DNA of 64,000 nucleotides from assembly GCA_014802445.1 (NCBI GenBank), contig JAAVCF010000008.1, forward strand, positions 1 through 64,000, given 5' to 3'. Each line of letters opens with the position of its first letter. Position 1 is the first letter of the stretch. Below are positions 18,486 through 28,139 of the stretch, piece after piece. The notes beneath the pieces are model-generated. The model searched no databases, was not told the origin of the DNA, and was given only the letters and a program-made list of their open reading frames with translations. The DNA comes from Bacteroides sp. GTDB lineage: Bacteria > Bacteroidota > Bacteroidia > Bacteroidales > Muribaculaceae. The translations under genes were made by a program, and so were the position numbers.

Positions 18486-20099
18486 CTACTTAAAAGTATC
18501 AGGAAGGTCGTTTTCGTAAAGCACGGTGTCGCCGGGTGCGAGCATCGTGGCCAGCAGTTGCTGGGCTTCGGCAAAGTTCTCAACCTTGCGGATGGCCGTG
18601 GCGTCCATGCCGCCGCGCTCGGCGCCTTCGGTGATGGCGTCGCGGTTGGCACGGTTCACAATGATGGCTATGTCGGCACAGCGGGCTATCTTCTCGCCGA
18701 ACTGTGCGTTGAGTTCATACTGCTTGTCGCCGAGCTCCACCATGCCGGGGGTCACCACAATGCGCTTGCCGCCGGTGAGTCCGGCCAGCACGTCGAGCGC
18801 CATTGCCGAACCCATGGGGTTGGAGTTGTAGGCGTCATCGATGATGGTGATTCCGCCGGGTGTGCGCTTGACGTTGAGGCGGTGTTCCACCTGCTCAATC
18901 TGTTCCACGGCGTAGCGGATTTTATTGTCCTCCACGCCCATCTCGCGGGCCATTATAACGGCCGCGGCAAGGTTGGAGATGTTGCATTCGCCCACCAGGT
19001 GGGTGCGCAGGCTGATAGAATAGCCGTCAGGGCCGTTGAGGGTGAAGCTTGTGCCTGAGGGGGTGTAGGCAATGTCGGTCACGTGCCATGATGAGCCGGG
19101 AACGTTGTTGACAGTGTAACGCTCGGTCTTGACGCCGCTGACGGTGCAGTCGGCAATGAGGGGGAAGTCGTTGTTGAGCACGGCCACACCGTCGGAGGGG
19201 AGGGAATCAACGAGTTCAAACTTGGTGGCCCGGACATTCTCAATTGTCTTGAACGATTCAAGATGCTGGGGACCTACGGCGGTCACGATGGCCGCAGTGG
19301 GGTGAACAAGGTCGCAAATGTCCTTGATGTCACCGGTCTGCTTGGCGCCCATCTCCACGATGAACACCTCATTATAAGGCTTAAGATACTCGCGGATGGT
19401 GCGGATTACGCCGAGGGTTGTGTTGAAGTTGCCCGGTGTCATCAGCGTGTCGTATTTCTCGGAGAGGATGCGGTGTAGATAATGCTTTGTGCTCGTTTTG
19501 CCGTAAGAACCAGTTATACCGATGATTTTGAGGCCGGGCATCGAGGCGAGGATGCGCTCGGCGTCGTGGCGGAAGCGGGTGTTGATTGACCGCTCCACAG
19601 GTTCGAGAATCACCACGGCTGCCATGGTGATGAGGTGGGAGCCGCAGTAGAGGGCAAGCGCCGTCATGGTGGTCACAAACAGCTTCCAGATGTAACCGTA
19701 ACCTATGCCCCAGGCCAACAGCGCGCCGAGAATGATGATGACTGACAATGCGGCCATTACGCTATAGAGGCGCCAGGCGCGCTTGGTCATCACCAGAGGC
19801 TTCTTATACTTCATCCTCAGCAGGCTTACAATGCCGCAAAGTGACACAATCAGCACCAGCGCCATTGACACCACGGGGGTGCTCAAGATGGAGAGTCCTG
19901 CAAGAAACACGCCTATTGCCACAAGCCGAAGCGTCGAGGTGGTGTCGCCGCTCGCTTTCAGCCAACGGCGATAGCGGTCAATGCGGTAGCTGTTTTGCTG
20001 GAGCATGGTGAGGTCACGGCGCAGTTCCAGTGCCAGAAACACCAGCATGGCCAGCGCGGTGACCGAGAAGTATATGAGCTGAGGTAATGTTTGGTGCAT
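18486..20099 (-). CDS. Membrane-anchored MurF-like Mur ligase
   Basis: A 537-residue protein. Residues 1-165 hold about five membrane helices (5-24, 57-73, 75-94, 110-134, 138-164). From residue 185 on it is a Mur ligase: P-loop GITGSYGKTST (194-204), GNFNTTLGV, VEMGAKQTGDI, GPQHLESF, then IDDAYNSNPMGSAMA and GMVELGDKQYELN. These later motifs are those of MurF, which adds D-Ala-D-Ala to UDP-MurNAc-tripeptide. The usual MurF N-terminal domain that binds the UDP-MurNAc substrate is missing and replaced by the membrane part. Adjacent ddl supports a role in D-Ala-D-Ala addition; whether the substrate is soluble or lipid-linked is open. Confidence 0.85.
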   Translation of the reverse strand: MHQTLPQLIYFSVTALAMLVFLALELRRDLTMLQQNSYRIDRYRRWLKASGDTTSTLRLVAIGVFLAGLSILSTPVVSMALVLIVSLCGIVSLLRMKYKKPLVMTKRAWRLYSVMAALSVIIILGALLAWGIGYGYIWKLFVTTMTALALYCGSHLITMAAVVILEPVERSINTRFRHDAERILASMPGLKIIGITGSYGKTSTKHYLHRILSEKYDTLMTPGNFNTTLGVIRTIREYLKPYNEVFIVEMGAKQTGDIKDICDLVHPTAAIVTAVGPQHLESFKTIENVRATKFELVDSLPSDGVAVLNNDFPLIADCTVSGVKTERYTVNNVPGSSWHVTDIAYTPSGTSFTLNGPDGYSISLRTHLVGECNISNLAAAVIMAREMGVEDNKIRYAVEQIEQVEHRLNVKRTPGGITIIDDAYNSNPMGSAMALDVLAGLTGGKRIVVTPGMVELGDKQYELNAQFGEKIARCADIAIIVNRANRDAITEGAERGGMDATAIRKVENFAEAQQLLATMLAPGDTVLYENDLPDTFK

Positions 20100-20108
20100 G
20101 AGCGGGTA

Positions 20109-20876
20109 TTAACTGTTGAGGAAGCTGCGGACCACTGCCGCAAACTGTCCGGGATTATCGAGAAAGCTGTAATGGCCGCAGCCGGGAAAGCTCACCATGC
20201 CGGCGTTGGGAATCAGCCGCGCCATCTTCTTGGCATCGGCAAGCGGTGTGGCGGTGTCATTTTCGCCCCAGATGAGCAGTGTGGGGGCCTTGATGAGCGG
20301 CATCACGTGGCAAAGGTCTTCATTGACCACCTTTGACAGGATGCTGCGCATCATCGGCGAGGCTGCCAGATAATCGGAAGAGGCCGTCTTGGCCCTACGC
20401 GCCTCAATGCGCTTTTCGGCGCCCTCCTTGCCGTAGATGAGGCGCGTGAGGCGCTTCATGAGCTTGAAGGAATACACCTTTATATAATAGCGTAATGAAC
20501 GGCGCGGCTTCACCCCGGCGGCATCCACGAGGATGAGGCGCTTCACCGGATTGCGCGAAGCATAGAGAATGCCCACACGGCCTCCGAATGAGTGGCCGAG
20601 CAGGGTAGGGGCGGTGAGCCCCAGCTCTTTAACAAGGCTTTCAATGAGGCGGGTGTACTCCTCCACGCCCCAGCGTTGGGAAGGCTCGGCGCTGTCGCCG
20701 AAGCCGGGGAAGTCCACGTTGACCACACGGCAACCTTCGGCAAGACACACTCTCTCCACTGAGGCGAGAGTGGTGTGATTGCAGCCCCAGCCGTGCATCA
20801 GCACCACAGGCTGCCCGTTGCCGCCACTGTCAGTGTAGGCAAGTTTTACGCCCTCTATTTCCTTGATTTTTTCCAT
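20109..20876 (-). CDS. Alpha/beta hydrolase
   Basis: A 255-residue cytosolic hydrolase of the alpha/beta fold. Visible are the oxyanion region MHGWGCNH, the nucleophile elbow GHSFGGRVG (Ser near residue 96), the acid in WGENDTATP and the His in GCGHYSFLDNP. A cap domain lies in the middle. The substrate cannot be told. It is the first gene of the operon and lies 9 nt before the MurF-like gene, so an envelope-related ester or amide is a possible target (inference). The promoter box lies only 8 nt from the ATG. Confidence 0.85.
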   Translation of the reverse strand: MEKIKEIEGVKLAYTDSGGNGQPVVLMHGWGCNHTTLASVERVCLAEGCRVVNVDFPGFGDSAEPSQRWGVEEYTRLIESLVKELGLTAPTLLGHSFGGRVGILYASRNPVKRLILVDAAGVKPRRSLRYYIKVYSFKLMKRLTRLIYGKEGAEKRIEARRAKTASSDYLAASPMMRSILSKVVNEDLCHVMPLIKAPTLLIWGENDTATPLADAKKMARLIPNAGMVSFPGCGHYSFLDNPGQFAAVVRSFLNS

Positions 20877-20884
20877 TTATCCCG

Positions 20885-20892
20885 CAAAATTA
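20885..20892 (-). promoter_or_regulatory. Promoter -7 box of the hydrolase-murF-ddl operon
   Basis: TAATTTTG on the minus strand ends 8 nt before the ATG at 20876, which predicts a leader of only a few nt. Confidence 0.55.
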
Positions 20893-20904
20893 CAAAAAAA
20901 CCAA

Positions 20905-20936
20905 TAAAAAGGGACGTGAAAATTACATCACGTCCC
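20905..20936 (-). terminator. Terminator of clpC
   Basis: A 9-bp stem (20936-20928 with 20919-20911, 8-nt loop) is followed on the minus strand by a run of T. It lies 29 nt beyond the clpC stop. Confidence 0.85.
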
Positions 20937-20965
20937 TAAATTATTGTTGAAATCCCTTGCGGGCT

Positions 20966-23524
20966 TTATTTTACCTCAAAGGTGAGTTTCTCGGCTCCGG
21001 GGGTGTAGCTCACCACAATTTCGTCGCCGGGATTGATTTCGGTGCCGATAATCAGCTCCGCCAGCTCGTCCTCCAGATACTTCTGGATGGCGCGCTTGAG
21101 CGGACGGGCGCCGAAGTTGGCATCGTAGCCCTTCTCAGCCACGAAGGTCTTGGCCTCCTCGGTGAGATTGAGCTTGTAGCCCATGGAACTTATGCGGCGA
21201 TAGAATCCGTAGAGTTCGATGTCGATAATCTTGAAAATCGACTCCTTGCTAAGGGGCTCGAACATCACGATGTCATCGACGCGGTTGAGGAACTCGGGCG
21301 AGAATGCCTTGTTGAGCGCCTTCTGAATTACGCCGCGTGAATACTCCTTGTCGGCAGAGCCCGCGGGGTTGAAGCCTATGCCGGCGCCGAAGTCCTTGAG
21401 CTGGCGCGAACCGATGTTGGAGGTCATGATGATGATGGTGTTCTTGAAGTCCACCTTGCGGCCGAGGCTGTCGGTGAGTCGGCCCTCGTCCATCACCTGC
21501 AGCAGGAGGTTGAACACGTCAGGGTGAGCCTTCTCGATTTCGTCAAGCAGAACCACAGAGTAGGGACGGCGACGCACTTTCTCGGTCAGCTGTCCGCCCT
21601 CCTCATAGCCAACGTATCCCGGAGGCGCTCCGACGAGGCGCGACACGGTGAACTTCTCCATGTATTCGCTCATGTCCACGCGGATAAGAGTGTCGGCCGA
21701 GTCGAAGAGGTACTCCGCCAACTTCTTGGCGAGGTGGGTTTTACCCACGCCTGTGGGGCCGAGGAACATGAACGTGCCGATGGGTTTGTTGGGGTCCTTG
21801 AGACCGATGCGGTTGCGCTGGATTGCCTTGACAATCTTCTCGATGGCGGGGTCCTGGCCGATAATCTCGCTCTTGAGCACGGGGGCCATCTCCTTCAGAC
21901 GGTTACCTTCGGCCTGAGCTATGCGCTGCACGGGCACACCTGTCATCATGGCCACCACTTCAGCCACCTTGTCCTCATCGACGGTCTCGCGGTGGGCAAG
22001 GAGCTGTTCCTCCCAGCGGGCCTTGGCGGTTTCGAGCTCTTGCTTGAGCTTCTGCTCCTGATCGCGGAATGACGCGGCGCTCTCGAAGTTCTGAGCCTGG
22101 GCGGCGCGAAGCTTATTGGCACCGGCTTCCTCAATGCGACCCTCAATCTCCTCAATCTCCTTGGGCACGGTGATGTTGGTGATGTGCACTCGTGAGCCGG
22201 CCTCGTCCATGGCGTCGATAGCCTTGTCGGGGAAGTTGCGGTCACTGACATAGCGCTCGGTGAGCTTCACGCATGCGTCGAGGGCTTCAGGAGTGAAGGT
22301 GACATTATGGTGCTCTTCGTATTTGTCGCGGATGTTTTCCAGAATCTGGCGTGTTTCCTCGGCGGTGGTGGGTTCCACAACCACCTTCTGGAAGCGGCGT
22401 TCAAGCGCACCGTCCTTCTCGATGTTCTTGCGATACTCGTCGAGAGTGGTTGCGCCGATGCACTGAATCTCGCCACGCGCAAGGGCGGGCTTGAGAAGGT
22501 TGGCGGCATCCATCGAGCCGGCGGCATTGCCAGCACCCACTATGGTGTGGAGCTCGTCAATGAAGAGGATGATGTTCTTGTTCTTTGACAGCTCGTTAAG
22601 GATGGCTTTGATGCGTTCCTCAAACTGGCCACGATACTTCGTCCCGGCAACCAGAGAGGCCATGTCGAGCGAAATGACGCGCTTGTCAAAGAGAATGCGT
22701 GACACCTTGCGCTGCACGATTCTCAGCGCAAGACCTTCAACGATGGCGCTTTTGCCCACGCCGGGCTCGCCGATGAGCACGGGGTTGTTCTTCTTGCGGC
22801 GGCTGAGAATCTGGGCGAGACGTTCAATCTCCACCTCGCGGCCCACCACGGGGTCAAGGCGATTCTCCTCGGCTGCAAGGGTCATGTCGTTGCCGAATTT
22901 GTCAAGTACGGGTGTGTCATTGCCGCGGCTGCGAGGCGCGGTGGAAGCTGCTGACGGACGGTCAGAGCGGTTGCCATCCTGGCGGGGCATCTCGGTGTCA
23001 TCGTCCTCGTCTTCATCATCAGTGAAGCCGGGACCTGCCACGGGGTGGTCGTCAGGATCGGAGAGTTGGGAGAAAAGTGACTCGTAGGTCACTCCCGATT
23101 TGCGGAATTTTTCCATAAGCAGATTGTTTTGTGCGTCGGCATTGTGAAAAATGGCAAGTAGAAGATGCTCGGGGAGCACGTCGGAGCTTTTGAGCATGCG
23201 CGCTTCGAGCACAGAGAGCTTTATAATGCGGTTCACGAGGTCACTCACCATCACGGAATCAGTGGTGACGGGTGCGGGGCGACCTCCTTCGGCACCCTGC
23301 TCGAGCGACATTTCGTACATTGCCTTGTCAAGTGACTGATAAAGCTCATAGGCCGACGAACCGGTGGATGCCGTCTCAATCATCTGAAAGGCATGACCTT
23401 TAACGTCGGCAAGCAGTGCCAGGAGCAGATGCTCCGGCATGATATAGGGATTGTTGTGGCGCACGGCCTCGGCTCGGCCTGCGAACAACAGTTGCTTAAG
23501 CGGTTGTGAGAAATTAGTGTCCAT
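20966..23524 (-). CDS. clpC: ATP-dependent Clp protease ATP-binding subunit ClpC
   Basis: An AAA+ unfoldase that feeds substrates to ClpP. From ATG 23524 the product is 852 residues; an upstream in-frame extension to 23578 is rejected because it adds an atypical hydrophobic stretch. Order: Clp N-domain (two repeats), an acidic low-complexity linker (Asp/Glu-rich, near residues 155-200), AAA1 with GEPGVGKSA, a UVR segment with coiled coil between the AAA domains (marks ClpC rather than ClpA or ClpB), AAA2 with GPTGVGKTH, and a ClpP-docking IGF loop (GAGIGFNP). It is divergent from gyrA, a typical Bacteroidales arrangement. Confidence 0.95.
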   Translation of the reverse strand: MDTNFSQPLKQLLFAGRAEAVRHNNPYIMPEHLLLALLADVKGHAFQMIETASTGSSAYELYQSLDKAMYEMSLEQGAEGGRPAPVTTDSVMVSDLVNRIIKLSVLEARMLKSSDVLPEHLLLAIFHNADAQNNLLMEKFRKSGVTYESLFSQLSDPDDHPVAGPGFTDDEDEDDDTEMPRQDGNRSDRPSAASTAPRSRGNDTPVLDKFGNDMTLAAEENRLDPVVGREVEIERLAQILSRRKKNNPVLIGEPGVGKSAIVEGLALRIVQRKVSRILFDKRVISLDMASLVAGTKYRGQFEERIKAILNELSKNKNIILFIDELHTIVGAGNAAGSMDAANLLKPALARGEIQCIGATTLDEYRKNIEKDGALERRFQKVVVEPTTAEETRQILENIRDKYEEHHNVTFTPEALDACVKLTERYVSDRNFPDKAIDAMDEAGSRVHITNITVPKEIEEIEGRIEEAGANKLRAAQAQNFESAASFRDQEQKLKQELETAKARWEEQLLAHRETVDEDKVAEVVAMMTGVPVQRIAQAEGNRLKEMAPVLKSEIIGQDPAIEKIVKAIQRNRIGLKDPNKPIGTFMFLGPTGVGKTHLAKKLAEYLFDSADTLIRVDMSEYMEKFTVSRLVGAPPGYVGYEEGGQLTEKVRRRPYSVVLLDEIEKAHPDVFNLLLQVMDEGRLTDSLGRKVDFKNTIIIMTSNIGSRQLKDFGAGIGFNPAGSADKEYSRGVIQKALNKAFSPEFLNRVDDIVMFEPLSKESIFKIIDIELYGFYRRISSMGYKLNLTEEAKTFVAEKGYDANFGARPLKRAIQKYLEDELAELIIGTEINPGDEIVVSYTPGAEKLTFEVK

Positions 23525-23642
23525 AATCTGAAATCTCCAAAAAGTGTAGAACAACATAATGAGCAAAGATTGTGCCAATCTTCATGCTGACACATCTTTT
23601 TAACTTATATAACAGATAAAATCAATTATTGATGACTCGTTA

Positions 23643-23675
23643 TTGAAGTTTTTTGCTAAAAAATTACTATCTTTG
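23643..23675 (+). promoter_or_regulatory. Promoter of gyrA
   Basis: TATCTTTG (23668-23675) is an exact TAnnTTTG box, with TTG 22 nt upstream (23643-23645). The leader of about 78 nt contains a small CCCG/CGGG hairpin near 23705-23718. Confidence 0.6.
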
Positions 23676-23757
23676 TATGATTATTTTAAGGCTAAAGCGC
23701 CTTGCCCGGTTTGTCGGGGTTGAAAATAAAGCAATTAAATAAAATTTACATATAATC

Positions 23758-26367
23758 ATGCTGGAAGAAGATCGCATTATTAAGATCAACATCGAGAATG
23801 AAATGAAATCGGCCTACATTGACTATTCAATGTCGGTCATTGTTTCGCGCGCGCTCCCTGACGTGCGTGACGGTCTGAAGCCCGTTCACCGTCGAGTGTT
23901 GTTCGGAATGAACGAGATGGGCAACACAAGTGACCATCCTCACAAGAAATCAGCCAACTGCGTTGGTGAAGTGATGGGTAAATATCACCCTCACGGCGAC
24001 TCTTCAATTTATGGCACTGTGGTGCGTTTGGCTCAGCCCTGGGCTCTCCGTTACTGTCTGGTGGACGGTCACGGAAACTTCGGTTCAGTGGACGGCGACG
24101 GCCCTGCTGCAATGCGTTACACCGAGGTGCGTCTCAAGCGTATGGGCGAGGAGATGCTTGCCGATATTGACAGCGACACCGTTGACTTCCAGCCTAACTA
24201 TGACAACTCGCGCCGCGAGCCCGTGGTGCTCCCCACACGTTTCCCCAACCTTCTGGTGAACGGTGCGTCGGGTATCGCCGTAGGTATGGCCACCAACATG
24301 CCTCCTCACAATCTCACCGAATCAATCAACGCCAGCGTGGCTCTGCTTGATAACCCCGACATGGAGATTGAGGAGCTCATGCAGCACATCACCGCTCCTG
24401 ACTTCCCCACCGGTGGCATCATCTACGGTTATCAGGGTGTGAAGGAGGCTTATGAAACCGGTCGCGGCCGTATTGTGCTCCGTGCAAAAGCTGAGATTGA
24501 AACCCAGGCCAGCCACGAGAACATCGTGGTGACCGAAATCCCTTACAATGTCAACAAGGCCGAACTGGTGGGCTACATCGCGCAGCTTGTGACCGAGAAA
24601 AAGCTCGACGGCATTGCCGACATCCGTGACGAAAGTAACTATAAGGGTATGCGCATCGTGATTCAGCTTAAGTCAGATGCCAATGCCAATGTGGTGCTCA
24701 ATAAGCTTTACAAGATGACCCAGATGCAGGCATCGTTCTCAGTGAACAATGTGGCTCTGGTGAACGGTCGCCCCAAGCTGCTTAACCTCAAGGAAATTCT
24801 CAGCGCATTTAACGAGCACCGTCACGACGTGACCATCCGTCGCACCCGCTTTGAGCTTGGCAAAGCCAAGGACCGCGCCCACATCCTCGAGGGCCTCATC
24901 ATTGCCTCTGACAATATCGACGAGGTTATCTCCATCATCCGCAACACTCCCCGTTCAGAGGATCCCCGCGAGCGTCTCAAGGAGCGCTTCGGACTCAGTG
25001 ATGCTCAGGCTCAGGCCGTTGTTGACATGCAGCTTAAGCGTCTCAGCGGACTGGAGCAGGCCAAGCTTCATGAGGCCTATGCCGAAGTGCAGGCCGAGAT
25101 TGCCCGCTGTGAGCTGATTCTGAGCGACGAAAACGCTTGCCGCGAACTTATCAAGAAGGAACTGCTTGAGGTGCGCGACAAGTATGGCGACGAGCGCATG
25201 ACTGAAATCAACTACACCGCAGGCGACTTCAACGCCGAGGACTTCTATGCTGATGATGACATGATTATCACCATCTCACACCTCGGTTACATCAAGCGCA
25301 CGGCTCTCAGCGAGTTCCGTGCCCAGGGTCGTGGTGGCGTAGGCGCCCGCGGCTCAAACACCCGCGACGAGGACTTCATCGAGTACATCTACACCGCTTC
25401 GATGCACTCTCACCTGCTGTTCTTCACCGCCAGCGGTCGCTGCTACTGGCTCAAGGTTTACGAGCTTCCTGAAGGCGCCAAGAACACCAAGGGCCGCGCC
25501 ATCCAGAATCTGCTCAACATCGAGCCGGGCGATTCTGTCAACGCCGTTATCCCCGTCAAGGGTCTCGGCGATGCTGAGTTTGTCAACAGCCACAATCTGG
25601 TGTTCTGCACCTCGAAGGGTATCATCAAGAAGACATCACTCGCTGCCTATGCACGCCCCCGCACTGTCGGCGTGAAGGGCATCATCCTCCGTGACGACGA
25701 CCGTCTTATTAATGTGGTGCTCACCGATGGTAACAATGACATTGTCATGGCCAACCGCAACGGCCGCGCCATCCACTTCCATGAGAGCAAGGTTCGCGAG
25801 ATGGGCCGCGTGTCAACAGGTGTTCGCGGCATGCGTCTCGACGAGGAGGATCCCACCGACGAATGTATCGGCATGATTTGCATGGCTCCCGGCACCACTA
25901 ACTCTGTGATGGTGCTCAGCGAGAACGGCTTCGGCAAGCGCACCGAGCTTGACGCCTACCGCGTGACCAACCGCGGTGGCAAGGGTGTGAAGACTATGAA
26001 CATCACCTCGAAGACCGGTCGCCTGGTGGCCATCCTGAGCGTTAACGATGATAATGACCTGATGATTATCAACCGTTCGGGCATCACGCTGCGTGTGAAT
26101 GTCGATGCCATCCGTGTGATGGGCCGCGCCACTCAGGGTGTGCGTGTAATCAACCTTGAGAAGCGCAACGATGTTATAGCCTCAGTGTGCTGCGTTGACA
26201 CTGACCCCGAAGAGGAAGTGGACAACGAACTCATCGAGCAGCAGGCCGAGGAAATCACCGAGGCCATTGACGAGATGATGACTGACGATGCTGCCGCTGA
26301 CGACGACGAAGTCATTGATGACGACGATGACGATGTGGCAGAAGAATCTGACAACGACGAAGAATAA
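23758..26367 (+). CDS. gyrA: DNA gyrase subunit A
   Basis: The breakage-reunion subunit of gyrase, which introduces negative supercoils. The 869-residue protein has the catalytic Tyr121 in AAMRYTEVR and a quinolone-region sequence [10 protein letters not shown], with Ser82 equivalent to E. coli Ser83 and Gly86 at the position of Asp87. The C-terminal pinwheel starts with a GyrA box of the form QGRGGVG instead of the usual QRRGGKG. From memory of Bacteroides sequences this form is lineage-typical. The last 60 residues are extremely Asp/Glu-rich. A TPR gene follows after 36 nt. Confidence 0.97.
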   Translation: MLEEDRIIKINIENEMKSAYIDYSMSVIVSRALPDVRDGLKPVHRRVLFGMNEMGNTSDHPHKKSANCVGEVMGKYHPHGDSSIYGTVVRLAQPWALRYCLVDGHGNFGSVDGDGPAAMRYTEVRLKRMGEEMLADIDSDTVDFQPNYDNSRREPVVLPTRFPNLLVNGASGIAVGMATNMPPHNLTESINASVALLDNPDMEIEELMQHITAPDFPTGGIIYGYQGVKEAYETGRGRIVLRAKAEIETQASHENIVVTEIPYNVNKAELVGYIAQLVTEKKLDGIADIRDESNYKGMRIVIQLKSDANANVVLNKLYKMTQMQASFSVNNVALVNGRPKLLNLKEILSAFNEHRHDVTIRRTRFELGKAKDRAHILEGLIIASDNIDEVISIIRNTPRSEDPRERLKERFGLSDAQAQAVVDMQLKRLSGLEQAKLHEAYAEVQAEIARCELILSDENACRELIKKELLEVRDKYGDERMTEINYTAGDFNAEDFYADDDMIITISHLGYIKRTALSEFRAQGRGGVGARGSNTRDEDFIEYIYTASMHSHLLFFTASGRCYWLKVYELPEGAKNTKGRAIQNLLNIEPGDSVNAVIPVKGLGDAEFVNSHNLVFCTSKGIIKKTSLAAYARPRTVGVKGIILRDDDRLINVVLTDGNNDIVMANRNGRAIHFHESKVREMGRVSTGVRGMRLDEEDPTDECIGMICMAPGTTNSVMVLSENGFGKRTELDAYRVTNRGGKGVKTMNITSKTGRLVAILSVNDDNDLMIINRSGITLRVNVDAIRVMGRATQGVRVINLEKRNDVIASVCCVDTDPEEEVDNELIEQQAEEITEAIDEMMTDDAAADDDEVIDDDDDDVAEESDNDEE

Positions 26368-26403
26368 AGCTACCAATAATCAAAAACCATAAACTGAATT
26401 AAC

Positions 26404-27630
26404 ATGAAACGTATCGCCCTCATGGGCACCTGTCTGGTCGCTATGGCCGCCGGTGTTTCCGCACAGACCGCGCTTGTCAAGGATGCCAAGGCTACTCTTG
26501 GAGGTGTGAAGGATTATGCAGGCTATAAAGCCGCTGTGGAGCAGATGAAGCCCGCATTTACCAATCCCGAAACCGCTCACCTTGCAGAAACCTTCTTTAT
26601 CCCCGGCGAGGCCGGTTTCAAGGTTTACGACAACTACCTTGTTCAGGCCCAGCTCGGCCAGAACGTTGACCATCAGGATATGGGCAATGCTCTCCTTGAC
26701 GGCTACAATTTCTTCCTTCAGGCTTATCCCCTTGATTCAGTGCCCGATGCAAAGGGCAAAATCAAGCCTAAGTACTCCAAGAAGATGGCCGACATGATTG
26801 CCGGTCACATCAACGACTTCGACAATGCAGCCGTGGGTTTCTGGCAGGCTCATGATTACGGCAAGGCTTACGATGCCTGGGACATTTGCCTGGCAATTTC
26901 AAGCAATCCCGCCTATGCCAAGACCGTGAAGGCTTATCCTGACACTGTGGTGTCGCAGATTCGTTACAACCAGGCTCTTGCAGCATGGCAGGGCGAGCAC
27001 TATGACAAGGCCATCAAGGCTTTTGACGAAGCCCTTAAGTATGGCAACAAGGATCCCCAGGCCTATGAGTATGCCTACAGCGTGGCTTATCAGGCAAAAG
27101 ACAGCGTTCACATGGCCAAGTTTGCTGAAGAGGGTCTGAAGCGTTTCGGCACCGAGGATCCCAAGTTCCTTCAGTGGACCGTTAACGGCTACATTGACCA
27201 GAAGAACTACGACGGCGCCCGTCAGCTCCTCGAAAACGCCATTCAGGCTGACCCCGACAATTCGGCTTACTACCTGTCGTACGGCATTCTTAACGAGAGC
27301 ACCGGCAACCGCAAGGAGGCTCAGGCTAACTACAAGAAGGCCCTCGAGCTTGATCATCAGCTCTTCATGGCCAACGTGAACCTTGGCCGCATGCTCGCTG
27401 AGGACTATGACGCTCTTGATCAGGAGACCGGCAATATGAGCCAGGCTGAATACAATAAGTATGCTGCCGAGACTCTCAATCCTCTGCTCCGCGAGTCAGC
27501 TAAGTATTTCGAGGCCGCCTATGCCATCGACAATGAGAACCGCACTCCTCTGCAGTATCTCAAGAACATCTACTATCGTCTGAACGACGCTGAAAACCTC
27601 AAGCGTGTGGAGAATCTGCTGAAATACTGA
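26404..27630 (+). CDS. Exported tetratricopeptide repeat protein
   Basis: The 408-residue protein has a signal peptide ending near VSAQ. Several TPR-like helix pairs can be seen, for example ALAAWQGEHYDKAIKAFDEAL, ARQLLENAIQADPDNSAYY and KEAQANYKKALELDHQ. It probably serves as a periplasmic protein-interaction scaffold; no catalytic motif is present. It follows gyrA by 36 nt, likely in one transcript, and is closed by a very strong palindromic terminator. Codon use is heavily biased, as in gyrA, which suggests high expression. Confidence 0.85.
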   Translation: MKRIALMGTCLVAMAAGVSAQTALVKDAKATLGGVKDYAGYKAAVEQMKPAFTNPETAHLAETFFIPGEAGFKVYDNYLVQAQLGQNVDHQDMGNALLDGYNFFLQAYPLDSVPDAKGKIKPKYSKKMADMIAGHINDFDNAAVGFWQAHDYGKAYDAWDICLAISSNPAYAKTVKAYPDTVVSQIRYNQALAAWQGEHYDKAIKAFDEALKYGNKDPQAYEYAYSVAYQAKDSVHMAKFAEEGLKRFGTEDPKFLQWTVNGYIDQKNYDGARQLLENAIQADPDNSAYYLSYGILNESTGNRKEAQANYKKALELDHQLFMANVNLGRMLAEDYDALDQETGNMSQAEYNKYAAETLNPLLRESAKYFEAAYAIDNENRTPLQYLKNIYYRLNDAENLKRVENLLKY

Positions 27631-27649
27631 TTCTTTCACCATCGCCAAA

Positions 27650-27685
27650 CAATAGAGCCGGGTGCTTAAGCACCCGGCTCTATTG
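27650..27685. terminator. Perfect 36-bp palindrome, bidirectional terminator
   Basis: 27650-27667 is the exact reverse complement of 27668-27685. It lies between convergent genes. The stop codon of the minus-strand gene (27668-27666) is at the centre, so its last six codons form one arm of the hairpin. Confidence 0.85.
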
Positions 27686-28139
27686 CGTTTTCAGGGATGA
27701 GGATAAATCCCGGCCTGCCTTCGAAAAGGACTATGGCAATGTGTTTTTTCCACTTGGTGATACCCCGAATCTTGGAGGCGTCGATGGTTTCCGGAGGCGG
27801 AGCAGGGTGGAAATCCTCCTCGCGCTCTATATAATTAATGTGTAGGGCTCCGTCGTTGTCGTAGGCCATCCTGACAGGCAACACGGCCCGGCGCACATCC
27901 GGGTCAAGCAGATAATAGAACACAATGAAGGCAATGAGCATCGGCATGATGATTAGAATAAGCATCAGCGCGGCTATGAGATAGCGAACGTCAATGAACA
28001 CTCCTGCCAGTGCTGAGGCACCCACAGCGAGAATCACCCACAGGCCATAACGCTTAAACCACATCCCCAGCAGACACAGAATGTAGGTGGCCGGGGATGT
28101 GGTGAAAGGTTTGGTTTTGAACGGTGCGTGATCAGTCAT
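27666..28139 (-). CDS. Small membrane protein, possibly YcxB-like
   Basis: A 157-residue protein with two membrane helices (about residues 33-52 and 55-80) followed by a cytosolic beta-rich domain ending GFILIPENAIEPGA. The two-helix plus beta layout recalls YcxB-like proteins; similarity is weak. The start at ATG 28139 is preferred over a TTG three bases earlier; it overlaps the end of the DUF1015 gene by 8 nt. The C-terminal codons and stop are part of the 36-bp terminator palindrome. Function unknown. Confidence 0.7.
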   Translation of the reverse strand: MTDHAPFKTKPFTTSPATYILCLLGMWFKRYGLWVILAVGASALAGVFIDVRYLIAALMLILIIMPMLIAFIVFYYLLDPDVRRAVLPVRMAYDNDGALHINYIEREEDFHPAPPPETIDASKIRGITKWKKHIAIVLFEGRPGFILIPENAIEPGA

